The notes beneath the pieces are model-generated. The model saw only the letters and a program-made list of their open reading frames with translations, ran no database searches and was not told the DNA's origin. From Druceiella hillmani (taxonomy: Eukaryota; Arthropoda; Insecta; Lepidoptera; Hepialidae): 64,000 bases of DNA. The DNA lies in the NCBI GenBank assembly GCA_039881145.1, contig JAYKKI010000005.1, positions 28,289,001-28,353,000 of the forward strand, given 5' to 3'. Below, piece after piece: positions 1 through 11,269 of the stretch (the first letter of the stretch is position 1; each line of letters opens with the position of its first letter). Both the position numbers and the translations under genes were made by a program.

Positions 1-1950
1 TTTGAACTTTATTCAAAGACGGTACAAAATCAATGAACAAATAAGGAAATATAATATTAGAGATATTTCTTCTGATGTGGTATCTGTCGTCTTTTGTTTG
101 CTTTTCTTAAAAAAATTCTCGAAAATGCAGTTTGCCATATTTTGATTAAAAGGAAGCCATTCGATGTTCCTAAAAAATTTTAAGACCATATTTGTATTAT
201 TTTTTTACTATTTGCTTGAGAAGCGTAATAAAATTTGTGACGTAATGTACAGATAGGTGTTTTCTGTAATAAAGCCTTCACAATTATTAAGTAGATTATT
301 AATTGTTTAAGCGTGACTTCTTTTTATAAATATATGTCTTAAAATCTAAACATTATAAATAAATCAAATTATATTTGTACTAACTGTATCCCGTGACTTG
401 TTTCTTTCAGGTAGCCAGTGAAAAATTCCTTTAGCGTAAAAATCTAGTGACTTAGATTTAAAAAAAAATGAGAATCATTTTTTGTAGAATTTTTCATTTT
501 GCATACGCCTGAGTGTGAGCTTTGCATGAGTAGTAATCAGATGGCACCAATGTCAGGTGAATAAGGTGAATGTATTAGCAGAACAGAACAACCAACTCTT
601 GTAATAATAATGAACATATTTTGAGATATGTAGTCTAGCGTTGCCTTACAAAATGTAAAGTAGCGTGTTGCTAATCGTAAATTTCTGTATTTACCACAAA
701 CTCCTCGAGTCTCCCTCTTAAAAATAAGGTATATGATATTCTACCAGTTTAGCGTAGTATTATTTTCTTGACTTAATTTCAAGTTTTATTAACTGAATTA
801 CAATCTGACCCATTTTTTTATATCAAGTCATTTGCCTTTGTGTATGCAATTAAAGTATGCGACACACTTTTCACCACTAGTTATTAAGTGTTTCAGCTAA
901 AAGACGATGTGTTTTAAAAATTGATGATATTACTAACCCGTGACTCAAAAAGCGGCAAAGTGTGAGTCGGACTCGCACAAGAAGGGTTCTTTATCATCGC
1001 ACAACATTAACACTTATCCTTTGGTAAACAGCAGAATAGAGGCCATAGCAACACGTGATTCTTACAAATTTGTAAAATAATTGACTATATACATATATTT
1101 TGCTCCGTCCTATAATACACCCTTCTAATATTTTGAGTTGTGAGCTTAATTTCGTATATTTTACTATTTGATGTTTAATTATTAAGTATGCACTAGAGTC
1201 AGACTAAGTTTGATGCCTGTGTGTGGTGCAGGAACAAAAACTGTCGTAAGAATGTATATATTTAACATTTTTCCTACTTGAGATCTGATTTATTGACTTT
1301 TATATTGGTCGTGATAGAGGCAACAGTAACACCCATTCCGTGAAAATCTAAGAGTACCTATTACGGTCCCTATGACAGACAGATAGACGTATCGAAGTGG
1401 CTTAGTGATAGGGTTGACACTCTTTGTGTATGGAAACCTAAAAAGTTGAAGAGTTTGTAGTTGATATCAATTTGGACCCATTTTCCTTGATTCAATGCGC
1501 TTGTATACTTGGCGCCGATTGTCATTAACCGAGTGCACTTCGGCTTATTTATATCTTATAACAAAATATTCGGGAGCTTTCAACACTGTTTCTTGAAAAG
1601 TTCCGAAATTATGGCTAAAACTTTTTTAACCAACATTTCGAACTTAAATTGCGGATCTTGTATTTTTTATACTGCGAAAGTAAAATTGCTAAGAAAATAC
1701 GAATAGTTGTTACAGGACTACACTGAAACAATTATTCGTATTTTACGCCACAATGACAGAATATTATGTAGTGTTAGTTTCATTAATAATACTTAAATCT
1801 CGGTACGTAATAAAAAATACAAAAAAATAATGAAATAGTTTAGCCTACAAGAAATAACATGAAAAGTGAATTTTGATTTTTATTCATAAATATATAATTC
1901 TTAACATTGGAAATATTTAAAAAAGTGATTGATTTAGCGTATAGAATTAC
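1..1950. other. gene-free AT-rich stretch
   Basis: I see no gene here. The only open frame above 60 codons, at 1509-1706 on the plus strand, begins with TTG, has no similarity that I recognise and looks like chance. A run of short, slightly GC-richer text at 500-1020 has no coding signal. No transposon ends were recognised. Confidence 0.6.
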
Positions 1951-1984
1951 TTATAATTGTCTCGAAAACCACAAAAACCTGGAT

Positions 1985-2690
1985 TTAGTGTGCACAGATG
2001 TTATGTGGAATCTGTTGAAAAATATATAGCTCAATGGAGCAAGATACTTCCTAAAATTTGTAAATGACACTTCGAAAAATGTTATTACTTACTTCTTGCA
2101 AAGAAAGTCTGAAGCACTAAACAAATTAGTGATTTCGAAAACTAAGTTGAAAACCAATTAAAAAGTAGCATTAAATATTTCAGCATAAGCACGAATACAT
2201 AAATAAGAAGTTCGCAAGAATGACTGAGATCATACACCAAATAACCACTCTATATATACCCGAACAAAATGGATTTATGTTCCAGAAGAAAAAGTGATAA
2301 AATGAGATCCAAGAGCAAGGAAGGTAACCTTTATCGGATATTGTGAGAACACGAAAGGGTACCGATTTATAATAATAAACTCCATAACCATAAGAAAAAT
2401 TAAATGCGCGGTGTTTTTCAAACCCATCGTTAAAAGAAATCAAGTTCTTGTGAATCCCATGGTTTCAAAGTGTGAGTCAGGTACATCTTCAGAAAGCTCC
2501 TGAAGCGAATTAGAGTCAAAAGTTGGCTGTTGACTGCAAATATAGCAAGAATTACACATTTATGAATGAGTTTGAATACACATTTACCAAAAATAAGAAT
2601 AAAGAGTCCGACATATTTCAACCCGATGCTGAGACCGAGACACAAATCGACAGGTTCGAACTATACACGTAATGTACTACAAATAGATGA
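1985..2690 (+). pseudogene. Ty1/copia-type retrotransposon integrase relic
   Basis: This is a decayed piece of a copia-family polyprotein, readable in alternating frames. At 1993-2010 the frame gives HTDV, matching the integrase context of the first catalytic Asp. From 2033 to about 2155 one frame reads NGARYFLKFVNDTSKNV and then YFLQRKSEAL, which follows the family pattern GGxRYFvtFiDDfSRkv..YfLktKsEv. From about 2265 to 2400 the text gives WIYVPEEKSDKMRSKSKEG and, after a frame change, a GYCENTKGYR-like string. That corresponds to the linker downstream of the integrase core (VPkekRtKlDpKSke..FvGYsenSKGYR). Stops and frame changes occur throughout. No LTR, gag or reverse transcriptase was found next to it. 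The minus-strand open frames at 2180-2443 and 2430-2645 are shadows of it. It is an old fragment and not functional. Confidence 0.72.
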
Positions 2691-3844
2691 ACAAAGCGAG
2701 GGAGTGAGAATATATTATTTATAACATTACTGCGAGTGAAAAAGAGATGACAATACGTGAACAAATAAAACTATTTTCACAGATAAAAGTGTCCGAAAGT
2801 TTTATGCCTAGATAGCGGCTCGCTGTATTTTAGTATTTTCAAATAATATGTCCACAATATTATTTCAGAATAAGCAATGGTGTCTTGTTCAGTATTAGAT
2901 TGTGACGTGACATATATGAAGAAACTAAATAGAGAGACATTTCACAGATACTTAGTTGTTTATAACTTATTTTTTGCTAAATTATCGTTTAACTAGACTT
3001 GGTCAAATATACATGTCATACTAAATATGTTATACTTATGTTTTATTTGTTTTTATATTTTGTGTGTATAATTACAAGACATTCTATCCGTGAAAAATGA
3101 CATTTTACAGATTGACTCATAGGGATGGAATTATTTTATCGACAAGCCATATCGATATTTTTCTATAGATAGAAAAGTATGTAGATAAATATAATGTAAG
3201 CGCTTACTGACGTACGTGACCAAAAAAGACGTGGGTTCAAATCACGCACAGATCAGAAAAATATTTTCGGACTTAAAATAATTGAATGTATATAAATGAT
3301 TCAATACTTAAAATAAGAGCTGGCCTAACATAATGTTAGTATATTAAAAATTAAAAAACAAGCTGACAATTAAAATTCTATGGTGTGTAGTATAAATTTT
3401 GATAAAAACGGTTTTGTACAAAGTGCAAATCGTCGTATTTTGAAAAAGGACTCAGGGTCTACAGAATTTGTACTATTAGGATGTTGACAAACACACCGGT
3501 GTATGTCAATATCCTATTTTATATTTTTTCATTTCTAATTAAGCTTCTCATAAACGTTTAGTGTTTTCATAAAGATTAGACTTGCTACATACTGCTTAGT
3601 AAGCGTGTGTTTACTCTATACCGTGTCTCGATAACGTCATGACTCTAGAGAAAACTCATGTCATGTATATATTTTTAGTTTCAACAGAAAATAAGTTTTC
3701 TTTTTAATTAGTTTAAAATATTATTATAAATATTTACCTGTTTTGTATGAGACAATAATGAAGTGTTTATAATAAAATGGGTAGCTTTCTTTCACATTAA
3801 CATAATTTTCGTTTCCGTGGTTATATGGACATATTTCATCTGAG
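2691..3844. other. non-coding spacer
   Basis: No gene is seen between the copia relic and the P-type relic. A THAP zinc-finger exon would be expected just upstream of the P-type transposase, but I could not find its C2CH pattern here. A tRNA-like B-box is listed separately. Confidence 0.5.
3195..3300 (+). repeat. possible tRNA-derived SINE head (B-box-like)
   Basis: The string GTGGGTTCAAATCACGC near 3232-3248 contains a good match to the RNA polymerase III B box (GGTTCRANTCC) flanked by complementary GTG/CAC bases, as in the T arm of a tRNA. No convincing A box or complete cloverleaf is present. It is therefore at most a degenerate SINE head, and chance is possible. Confidence 0.25.
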
Positions 3845-3865
3845 CCATAGACGTCGCAGCCACCA

Positions 3866-4051
3866 TTGTCACCAAGAAAAAAAAAGCTTATTTTTAAAAG
3901 TAATAAATTAAAATGTAAGCATCAGAACATCAGAAATTTGATGGCTAAATCCAAGGAAATGAAGAAAAAAACGATTAAACTACAATCAGTGCTTGAAGAA
4001 TTTAAAAAACTTCCAGGTTTTCGGGATAATATCAACGACCTCACCGTATGA
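3866..4051 (+). pseudogene. P-type transposase, coiled-coil piece
   Basis: This open frame has 61 codons, and the first codon is not ATG. It is lysine-rich and contains KLKCKHQNIRNLMAKSKEMK, with regularly spaced hydrophobic residues running to VLEEFKKLPGF. In P-element transposases a leucine-zipper-like coiled coil follows the THAP domain and mediates dimerisation, and the position and composition fit that segment. It ends at TGA near 4049. It is a fragment of the P-type relic, not an independent small protein. Confidence 0.5.
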
Positions 4052-4149
4052 TGCAGTAATGAAATGTTGCAATTTTTAGTAGATAGGGTAAATGAAAAAC
4101 AATTGGTAAAATAACCATTCTACTGAATATAGTAGAGCTTAAAAAAATT

Positions 4150-4450
4150 GTACTAACTCTCCCTTTATATAGTCCAAGGTGTTATAATTATTTGCGTGAA
4201 AAATTTGATTAATATTTACCTCATATTAAAACACTTAGAAAATTATATCAGAGAGTAAATTGCGAACCGGGTTTTACAGCCGAGCCATTCAACGCAATAA
4301 AGGAAATGGCTAAAAAAATTATTATTTGTTAGCTTTTGATGATATGAGCGTTAGGGAATATACTGAATTTGTTGGCAAAACACATTTTGGCTACATTAAC
4401 ATAGGCAATGATCTGCACGGAGACGAATGAATATTTGCCTTGATTTACTT
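4150..4450 (+). pseudogene. P-type transposase, catalytic-core piece
   Basis: Read over two frames, the text gives LPHIKTLRKLYQRVNCEPGF at about 4216-4275 and then FDDMSVREYTEFVGK at about 4334-4380, followed by HFGYINIGND. In THAP9 and P transposases the corresponding segment is LPhp.TLrkWy.s.n..PGf....f..l ... LvlDeMaIR....wdgk...G.vd.G.d. The first catalytic Asp lies in the DDMSVR/DeMaIR motif, so that residue is still recognisable. In-frame stops (for example after FD near 4205) and a shift near 4325 break the reading. Confidence 0.65.
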
Positions 4451-4523
4451 ACTGAGACAGCGTGTGCAGTAATTTCAATTACATTTTACAGAATCGCTTC
4501 AAATCTTAAGATGTCCAGTTTAG

Positions 4524-4832
4524 TTGGCGCAAAATAAAACAACGAACCATAAAACATATTTCACATATGAAGCCAAAAAATATTATATTTTACTCGATCC
4601 GTGTCTCTTGTTAAAACTTGTAAGGAATATGTTTGGTGACAAAAAAGTTTTAATGGATGAAAACGGTAGAAAAATTAAATTTATCTCAATTACGCAATCA
4701 CAAAATGTTCAAATGAAGGAAGTATTGGGGCACAAAATTATATTTAGGCATATTAATTCTTTCAAACAAAAAATGAAATTGATGCCAGCAGCGCAATTAC
4801 TACAAAGGTCTGTTGTAACAGCCATTCAGTAA
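4524..4832 (+). pseudogene. P-type transposase, GTP-binding-insertion piece
   Basis: This open frame has 102 codons and starts at TTG. It contains LLDPCLLLKLVRNMFGDKK at about residues 24-42, which matches the family string fDpcHmlKLvRN.lgdkk at the start of the insertion domain. Near the C-terminus it has SFKQKMKLMPAAQLLQRSV, matching FfKQKMKVkLAaQllS.SV. It then stops at TAA near 4830. The match to the THAP9/P family is strong on both sides, so the identity is secure even though the piece is cut off from its neighbours by stops and frame changes. Confidence 0.75.
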
Positions 4833-4849
4833 TGCCATGATTTTTTTAA

Positions 4850-5437
4850 TTCATCCTAATTTACGAATTCGGAAGCCATTGTACTATTTATTATCCTCGT
4901 TAATGACATTTGAAATTTTAAATCCAGGAATTTTCTTTTTTATGGGTGTAAAAAACCTTTATTTACAACTATTTGTTAGAAATATTTGACAAAATCGATT
5001 ATCCTAATTTGAGAATTCGGAAGCCATTTTGCTATTTATTACCCTCGTTATGTGTAACTAACAAACAAGAAATATTCGACAAAATCGATTATCCTAATTT
5101 GAGAATTCGGAATTCATTGTGCTATTTAGTACCCTCGTTAATGACATTTGAAATTTTTAAATCCAAGAACATTCTTTCTTATGAGTGTAAAAAACCTTTA
5201 TGTCCAGCTAACAAACAAGAAATATTCGAAAAAATCGATCATGTATACAAATATTTTAGAAATTTAAAATTTGAGGATGGTACCATTATCATAAACTCTA
5301 CGAGATGTTTAGATTTAGCTGGGTTCTTATTAAACATAATAAGTCTAAAATATGTATACGTAGATTACACTCAAAAAGACTACTTGCAATTTTTACCTTT
5401 TTATAAACACTTACAAGACTATTTGGAAACATTTTAG
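4850..5437 (+). pseudogene. P-type transposase, C-terminal piece with internal duplication
   Basis: One frame (4973-5437, 154 codons) carries repeated EIFDKIDYPNLRIR segments and then NKQEIFEKIDHVYKYFRNLK. It ends with INSTRCLDLAGFLLNIISLK, YLQFLPFYKHLQDYLETF and a stop. P/THAP9 transposases have, in this order, ..iFDrlFDilNSRnp.., ..s.RktgFLGFLiNIqSLk.. and ..YlltYklSQDhlElFFsavR. The last part is therefore the conserved C-terminal block. The first part is expanded by a tandem duplication listed separately. Confidence 0.72.
4853..5200 (+). repeat. tandem duplication inside the P-type relic
   Basis: A segment beginning ATCCTAATTT and running to CTCGTTA occurs three times (about 4853-4913, 5001-5050 and 5091-5143). 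A following segment (GACATTTGAAATTTT to TGTAAAAAACCTTTAT) occurs twice (about 4913-4965 and 5145-5200). The copies are nearly identical and the spacing is about 150 and 90 bp. The duplication repeats the protein string IDYPNLRIR, which the family has only once. Confidence 0.85.
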
Positions 5438-5900
5438 TGCTGTTAGTTTTAAGGCTAGGATTTTAATAATAACCCAACGATCAGATAATTTATATCTGCA
5501 TACAAAAGGTTACTTTGTCATGCAGAGTTAAAATTGAGTGAAAGTGGAAATTGCACTCAATTTTAACTCTGCACTTCTGAAGACTCATCACAATTTATTA
5601 AATCGGTTGTTGAATATATAGGTAGATTCGTGGTTAAAAAAATAAAAAATGTATACATTGTGAAGTTTATATAGATTCCTTGGTTCAATCACGAACTAAT
5701 GAGTTATTTATTAGTTGTAAAGATTTTGAAATACAAGGTAAGGCTTTTTGGCTTATCCATCAAACGATGTATTTAGTACATACTCAAAATGTGAACATTA
5801 TTTTAAGGAACATTTAAAAAACTAATTTCAACTTTAGTAAGACGACTTTTATTAAAAGAGTCTTAGACTTCACTATCACTGTTAAATGTTAGTAAAGTGT
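5438..5900 (+). pseudogene. P-type transposase, extreme C-terminal remnants
   Basis: Directly after the stop near 5437 the text continues in shifting frames. It reads FSAV at 5433-5444. Later strings resemble NNNPT..QFI.AYKR and SEDSSQFIKSVVEYIGRFVV (about 5578-5637). Near 5680-5760 there is SRTNELFISCKDFEIQGKAF. These correspond to the C-terminal tail of P/THAP9 transposases (GGfNNNPT.rQF..aYKrLl ... yiaGyv.rkl). The similarity is weaker than upstream, and the downstream limit is uncertain. Confidence 0.45.
5522..5572. repeat. perfect 19-bp hairpin
   Basis: GCAGAGTTAAAATTGAGTG at 5522-5540 is repeated exactly as its reverse complement at 5554-5572, with a 13-base loop. It lies within the C-terminal remnants of the P-type relic, not at an element end. 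Confidence 0.95.
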
Positions 5901-5937
5901 TTAATTCTGTCAATATAAAATGTATACTTCATGATTC

Positions 5938-6036
5938 TTTATGTTTACTTTTTTTGTAAAGATAAATCCAAGAACTTTCTTTATTTCTTAGATAAATCCA
6001 AGAATTTTATGTTTACTTTTTTTGTAAAGATAAATC
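5938..6036 (+). repeat. direct repeat, about 30 bp, period about 67 bp
   Basis: The segment TTATGTTTACTTTTTTTGTA and the ten bases after it occur at 5939-5968 and again at about 6006-6036. A shorter GATAAATCCAAGAA occurs at 5961 and 5991. This looks like simple slippage or tandem duplication in non-coding DNA. Confidence 0.8.
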
Positions 6037-6299
6037 GGATTTAAATATATTTATGTTTTATAATATATACTTTTGTAAATTTGGGAGAGGAATAACTGTA
6101 TAATCGTAATTTTGGACAGGCATATTAATATCATATATAAAGACACGCAAAATATGATAAAGGTCAATTAAGGTAAAATTAAAGAAAGATCTATTTAAAC
6201 TTAGAATGGGGCTCACCGTGTAAGCTCAACTGATATCGGACACTTTCATCTTTTAAGAAGAGTCGAATTAAGGAGTAGTGTTAAATGTTTAGCCTATGG

Positions 6300-6480
6300 T
6301 AATGTCTCCCCTTTCTTTATAATCTTTGTAGTCTCTGATGGGTTTATAAACAGCAATTCCACCACCGCACTCTCTCTTTTACTTTTTCTACTCGGTGACA
6401 TCAAGAGTTGTACTGGTTATTTGGTCTCATTAAGGAATATCTCAAGAATCATCGGCGCGTTTCTATCAACTCAACATTCA
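6300..6480 (-). pseudogene. possible LINE endonuclease fragment
   Basis: On the minus strand one frame gives IFLNETK and another, about 60 bases further on, ECGGGIAVYKP. Together they resemble the LxETWL and RGGGIAiYv motifs of an apurinic-type endonuclease of a non-LTR retrotransposon at about the right spacing. The frames differ and no other motif was found, so this is weak. Confidence 0.22.
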
Positions 6481-6949
6481 TTCAACAACTACTTTGGTGG
6501 AACTGGTTTATGAAGATTATATTTGTGAGCCAAACATTTCTGCATTAATGCTTCTATAACTTTTCAAATTTTTTTTTTCATTATATACATGCGAATTGTC
6601 ATTAATTCATTTTATCAATAATTCAGTCGTTTCAATTGCGGATTGCGTACTCGCATAAATACATTCATGGGAACTGTGGATCCGTAAACCGTTGATAACG
6701 GTCTCATATATATTTCTTGTTTTTATTCGAGGAAAGGAAATTTTATTGACGTAAAGATATTTCATATTCGAATATGTTGGCACAATAAAATTTCATGTTG
6801 CTTGTAGCAAATTAATGAAACGAATAAATCAAAGTTAGTTGGAATGTAGCTGTTACAGTTTTTTATTTTAATAAACATTCCGATCATTATTGAACGATGT
6901 GAATAGTAAGAAATATTTATATGGAATTAATTTTCTCGTTTACTCAATA

Positions 6950-7360
6950 CAGAAAAAATTGAAATAAAAGATTGTCTATTTCAAAATTTAAATTTAAAAT
7001 TGCTGCAATATTTCCCAGTGTCCCTTTCACTATTCCCCCTTTGTTCAACGGCTGATATTTACCGACCTGTCAGTGTAGTTTTTGAGATGAACGCAAAAAT
7101 GAGTCAGTGTAAGTTTTACTTTCTTTTTTGTAAACAAAATTTTGAATAACTTTTTCTTTATTAAGACCCGCGATCGAGGGCTGTGTCTTAGTTTACGATG
7201 GACAGTTAGACAGATAAAGAGTAGTTCAGTGCACTTTAATTATATTTTTACAAATATACATAATATTTTGATGAAATTCAGTTCTTTTAATGTCAGTTAT
7301 AATTTCAATGTCTATTTTGTTAATATTTTAAATATTTTCTCTCTGTAGATTTGTACGCCT
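6950..7360. repeat. duplicated block A1 (paired with 51000-51350)
   Basis: Non-coding. It aligns over its whole length with 51000-51350 at roughly 65-80 percent by eye. Shared text includes CAATATTTC, GAGGG-TGTGTCT near 7175, and a better matched end, AATATTTTGATGAAATTC, at 7261-7278 (the partner has GTTGAAATTC). The 68-codon frame at 7142 is not conserved and starts at TTG. Function unknown. Confidence 0.75.
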
Positions 7361-8399
7361 GATTTTTTTATTGATAAAATTTGAAGAAAAAATATAGACC
7401 AAAAAGGAAGAAAAGCCACTAAAGTAATTTTTATTTTGCAACCAAATAACTATGCAGAAATAGGAGATCTTTGGTTCGTTGGCGACTTTGTCTAAGAGGT
7501 CTAAATAATGGACAAGGGTCATTTTGTGCCACGTTAAAAACCCTTTTTGTAGACAACGCTATTATGAGAGGCGCCAATATCTTTATTTGCATTTCAGATT
7601 AATGGACTCGTTATATTATTTTTTTCATTGTTTAACAATGATGTGTACATATTAAGTCTAAGCAAACGAAATCCATTGAATTCATTCTCTCATTTTAAAA
7701 TTATAAATAAACCTTGATCGATGATTGCAAGTTGAAATCGCGTATTAATTAGTTTTCTATCACAAATTTAATCTTCCGCGCCATTATTTATTAAAGTTTT
7801 TTTTTTAAATCTACAAATTTTTTAATTCAGAGCATAAAAAAAGATGTCTAATAACCATTCGAAAAATCTTATTAAACCATGTTTATATTATATAGACACA
7901 GTTTGGATTTTTATTTTAAGGCAGTTTATTTGAATGAATTTTCTTTTCATATTCGTTTGGCTCACCAAAATTCTTCATAAATAATCGAATTCAATTTTTT
8001 CACGTCTTACATGTGTTATTGATCAACCATTAATTATAATTGTATTAAATATATCAAACGCTCATTATATCAAACGGTATTGGAAAATAAAGATCGAAAG
8101 AAAATATAAAGTTAAATAAATTTAAAAAGTAGATGAACTGAGAGATCCGGGTTGATTCAACCGTTCCCTTGCGATGGCAGATATAAGAGAATAAATTTTG
8201 ATTAGATTTCTTCAGTATTAATTTGAGATTTTAAGCTATGACATTCTTAAAACTTTATTTTATTTTATTTTACCAAACATTTTGTAATACTAAGTTTTTT
8301 TCTATTATTTAAATAAATTTTATTGTTAGTATTATTTATTATTATAAAATTATAATTAGAAAGAGGTAAAAGAAAGAGAAAGAGAGGAAACAATTTGCC
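7361..8399. other. non-coding spacer
   Basis: No gene or repeat was recognised. Open frames here are short and have no recognisable motif. The corresponding interval of the second duplicated region (51350-52690) shows no clear similarity. Confidence 0.5.
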
Positions 8400-9090
8400 A
8401 TATTATGTATATTCTATTACATAAATCGAGTCCATTCATCGATATAGCCAAGTCGATATAACTAAATTTTCATCGCAACCAGTATTCTTCAGTTGTTTAT
8501 TTTATTCTAAGAAAAAGTTAGAAACCCCGCAATGAAAAGAGCAACTGGTCTGGCGCAAGCCGGCAACAATTTTCATTCAATTTATCAGCTGTAAATTAAC
8601 GAAAGGCTCGCGACATTGCAAGTCGGGCCGATTTAGTTAAATTGTTGCTTAGGTAACGCGCTGAGGAGCGCTTAGTTATTAATTGAGGCTGTATAAATTT
8701 GGAAGTTTTAACGAAGAAATATCGTGTACGAACTTTTCACGTTTAATATATGTTTAAAATGTATTGGATATATTTAGACTTTATTAAATTAATAATATTG
8801 AAAATATAAAGGTGTTGGCTGATTCACCGTTTGGTAATAAATGTAGAATCCTAATTTAATGACAGTTTTATTGCAATCAGATTTAACATCTTGCAAAAAG
8901 ATCAGTCCCATTTCATCATCGAATAATATTGAAGCACTTATCAAAATATTATTATAGTATCAGCTTCCTATAGTATCAGCTTCTGAAAACTATTTATTCA
9001 GGCAACTTTTTTTACTGCTATACACGCTTTTGGTTTTAAGTTTTAATTAAACCCAATACATTAAAATATGGAATTATAAAATTTAAACTC
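8400..9090. repeat. duplicated block A2 (paired with 52690-53450; third copy at 22080-22360)
   Basis: Non-coding. The best conserved part is 8510-8760: CGCAATGAAAAGAGCAAC, then ATTTTCATTCAATTT, AGTCGGGCCGATTTAGTT, AACGCGCTGAGGAGCGCTTA and TTTTAACGAAGAAATATCGTG. Each string has a counterpart in the same order at 52820-53010. Similarity resumes at 9000-9075 (TTTTAAGTTTTAATT and following). The block is GC-richer than its surroundings. A shorter, more diverged copy of the 8500-8700 part is at 22 kb. Confidence 0.8.
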
Positions 9091-9820
9091 AAAAACCATG
9101 AAGTAAAGTTGTACAAAAGTACAGTCACTTCAAGGTTGTCACTTCATTGATAGACACTAATGAATTTTTGATAGATGCTAATAGAAAGTAATTAGCAATA
9201 TGCTTGAGGTTGCAATTTTACATTTTCAAAACAAAGCTTTTTAATGAAGGCTCACTGAAAATTGATGTATAAGTGATAAGCTACGTTTATATAAATGTGG
9301 TTGAAATTAGCCACATGACATTTATCTATGTCTTTTTTAATCTTTAAATATATTTCATAGTAAAATCTAAATTTAGGAATGGGTAGTATTTTTATTATTT
9401 TAAATTTGGTTGAACGTTTATATTTTTCATTTTCAGTGATCAAAGTTTAAAATTTATTTTTGTAATAACTGACCTTATATTTTACAAAATGACGTAAATG
9501 AATGCAAACAATAGTTCTTTATTATTTACGAGTATATTCCTAAAACATGGTTATCGCATAATTTTACCCAATAAATATGCCAAATAAAAAAGCGAAACAG
9601 AAACAATCGTATGGTTTCATTTGATTCGTTAAATGCGAGTATCTAATAATCTAACTGGTGTGACTACATAATTATTGAGGGAAACGAAGGATCATTGAAA
9701 GTTTCACTTCAAAATTTTCTATAGAAAGGGTAAGTCGTTCAACGAATCGGGGGCGACAGGGTATTAAATGTTCTGATTAGCAAAAGAAATGGTAACGGGA
9801 GTTTTAATGACTTCCGATAT

Positions 9821-9873
9821 ATCGTGTTTACCAATTTCAACGAGACATCATCGTTGGAATTGGTAAACACGAT
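9821..9873. repeat. 23-bp hairpin
   Basis: The arm at 9821-9843 (ATCGTGTTTACCAATTTCAA and CGA) pairs with 9851-9873 with 22 of 23 bases complementary and a 7-base loop. Confidence 0.95.
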
Positions 9874-10574
9874 TAATGAAGTAATTTAAAGACTTTGGTT
9901 TCAAGAAAAAATGATGTATTGGGGAGTTGATATATGACAGTGAATTGAAACGTTGCTGAACTATTGCTTTGATATTAATCACAAAAATGTAACTAGTACT
10001 ATTAGAGTAATTAACAAAAGTTTAGAAAAAGGCAGAGAAATAAAAGAAAAATTGATGAGTTCAGTGACAGCTAAAATTTTATTAGCGATTTTGATATAGC
10101 CATAAAGGCGGAGCGTTGGGTATTTCCATTTATTTATGGTTTTAGAAAAGCCAAAAGGGCAAGTTGACAAAACTATTGTTTAAATACATCTGAAGAACTC
10201 AGGCGGTCAGACATTTTATACAAAACTCCCAAATTATTAGTCATGGCACAAACAATGATACGATCAAATTGTTTTTTTGCGTGTTATCTATGTTTATTAA
10301 TGATAGAATACAACGGAAATTCAAAACATACAGCAAAATTCACTTAAATTTATTAAATTTGCGATTATTTGTATTTTAATTTGTCTCTGTCTAGTTACAT
10401 GACAAGATTAATAACGTTTTTTGACAGAATACTCGACCATTTTTTACTGCTAGGTTGGCTAATAAATAATGAGCATCTGCAAGAAAGAAAAACGGCTATA
10501 TCGGTTACTAATTAATAGTGACAAATGAATATTATTATCGATTACCCATCCGCGTCATCCGACCTAGTTTTAGT

Positions 10575-10627
10575 CTCAAAGGTAGAAGTTGATCTCATGG
10601 TACATGAGGCCAACTTCTAAATTTGAG
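10575..10627. repeat. 25-bp hairpin with 3-base loop
   Basis: The arm at 10575-10599 (CTCAAAGGTAGAAGTTGATC and following) pairs with 10603-10627 at 21 of 25 positions, and the loop is GTA. Confidence 0.9.
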
Positions 10628-11269
10628 AATAAACGGTACACGAATAAAGCACTCAAACGTGTTGATTTATTCTTCATTAGCATCGATTTGCCCAACTTTT
10701 TTTATTTAACTGCTGACTTACGGGTATGATTCTTACCGCAACTTTTTTCCCAACTCCAGTGGTTCAACTAGTTGAATTAAGTCAAAATGATAAATGTTGT
10801 ACATAAGTTGACCAGGAAAATTGAGTTGATTATAAATCAATTTCTGTGATAATCAAAAAACGTAGGTAGAATTTTCCAAACTCATGTATTTATTTCTCTA
10901 TTCTATAATAAGAACAATCAAGTGGAGTAGCTAAATTCCGAATTGAAATGCCGACATCTTCAATCAGTGATCTTAATTTGTTGGTATCAAAATAAATGGA
11001 TCGGCCAGGTCTGTTGGTCACTTAACGTGTAATAGCTACTTCGGAATTGAAATGGAATTTCTTCAAGTGATGTTTTTAACAGTGTTATTTTATGAAAGAT
11101 CCATCCAAAAGACAGTGAGGATGATATGACGACGTTGGACGTTGATTCGTTATCCTAAAAGAGTTTCTTTAAAACGAATAACTTTTCTTTACTTTTTTAC
11201 TTGTGTATATCAGAGAATTTAACTTCCATATTGCCAAGAATTCAAATCGGCAGTACATAATATTATTAT

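Larger units (their letters stand above)
3845..5900 (+). mobile_element. P-element/THAP9-type DNA transposon relic
   Basis: This region carries, in the right order, pieces of a P-superfamily transposase: a basic coiled-coil segment, the catalytic-core segment, the GTP-binding insertion segment, and the C-terminal segment that ends in FFSAVR-like text. Frames change at least four times and stops interrupt the pieces, so it is a dead copy. No THAP DNA-binding domain was found at the 5' side. I could not identify terminal or subterminal inverted repeats, so the limits given are those of the recognisable coding text. The individual pieces are listed separately. Confidence 0.75.
9091..11269. other. 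non-coding spacer with two hairpins
   Basis: No gene was recognised. The open frames at 9252-9443 and 9979-10170 (minus) have no motif I know. The only structured pieces are the two hairpins listed separately. Confidence 0.5.

Noticed and set aside
2180..2645. Two minus-strand open frames of 87 and 71 codons
   Set aside because: The plus strand carries copia integrase-linker text here. The minus frames are shadows without motif.
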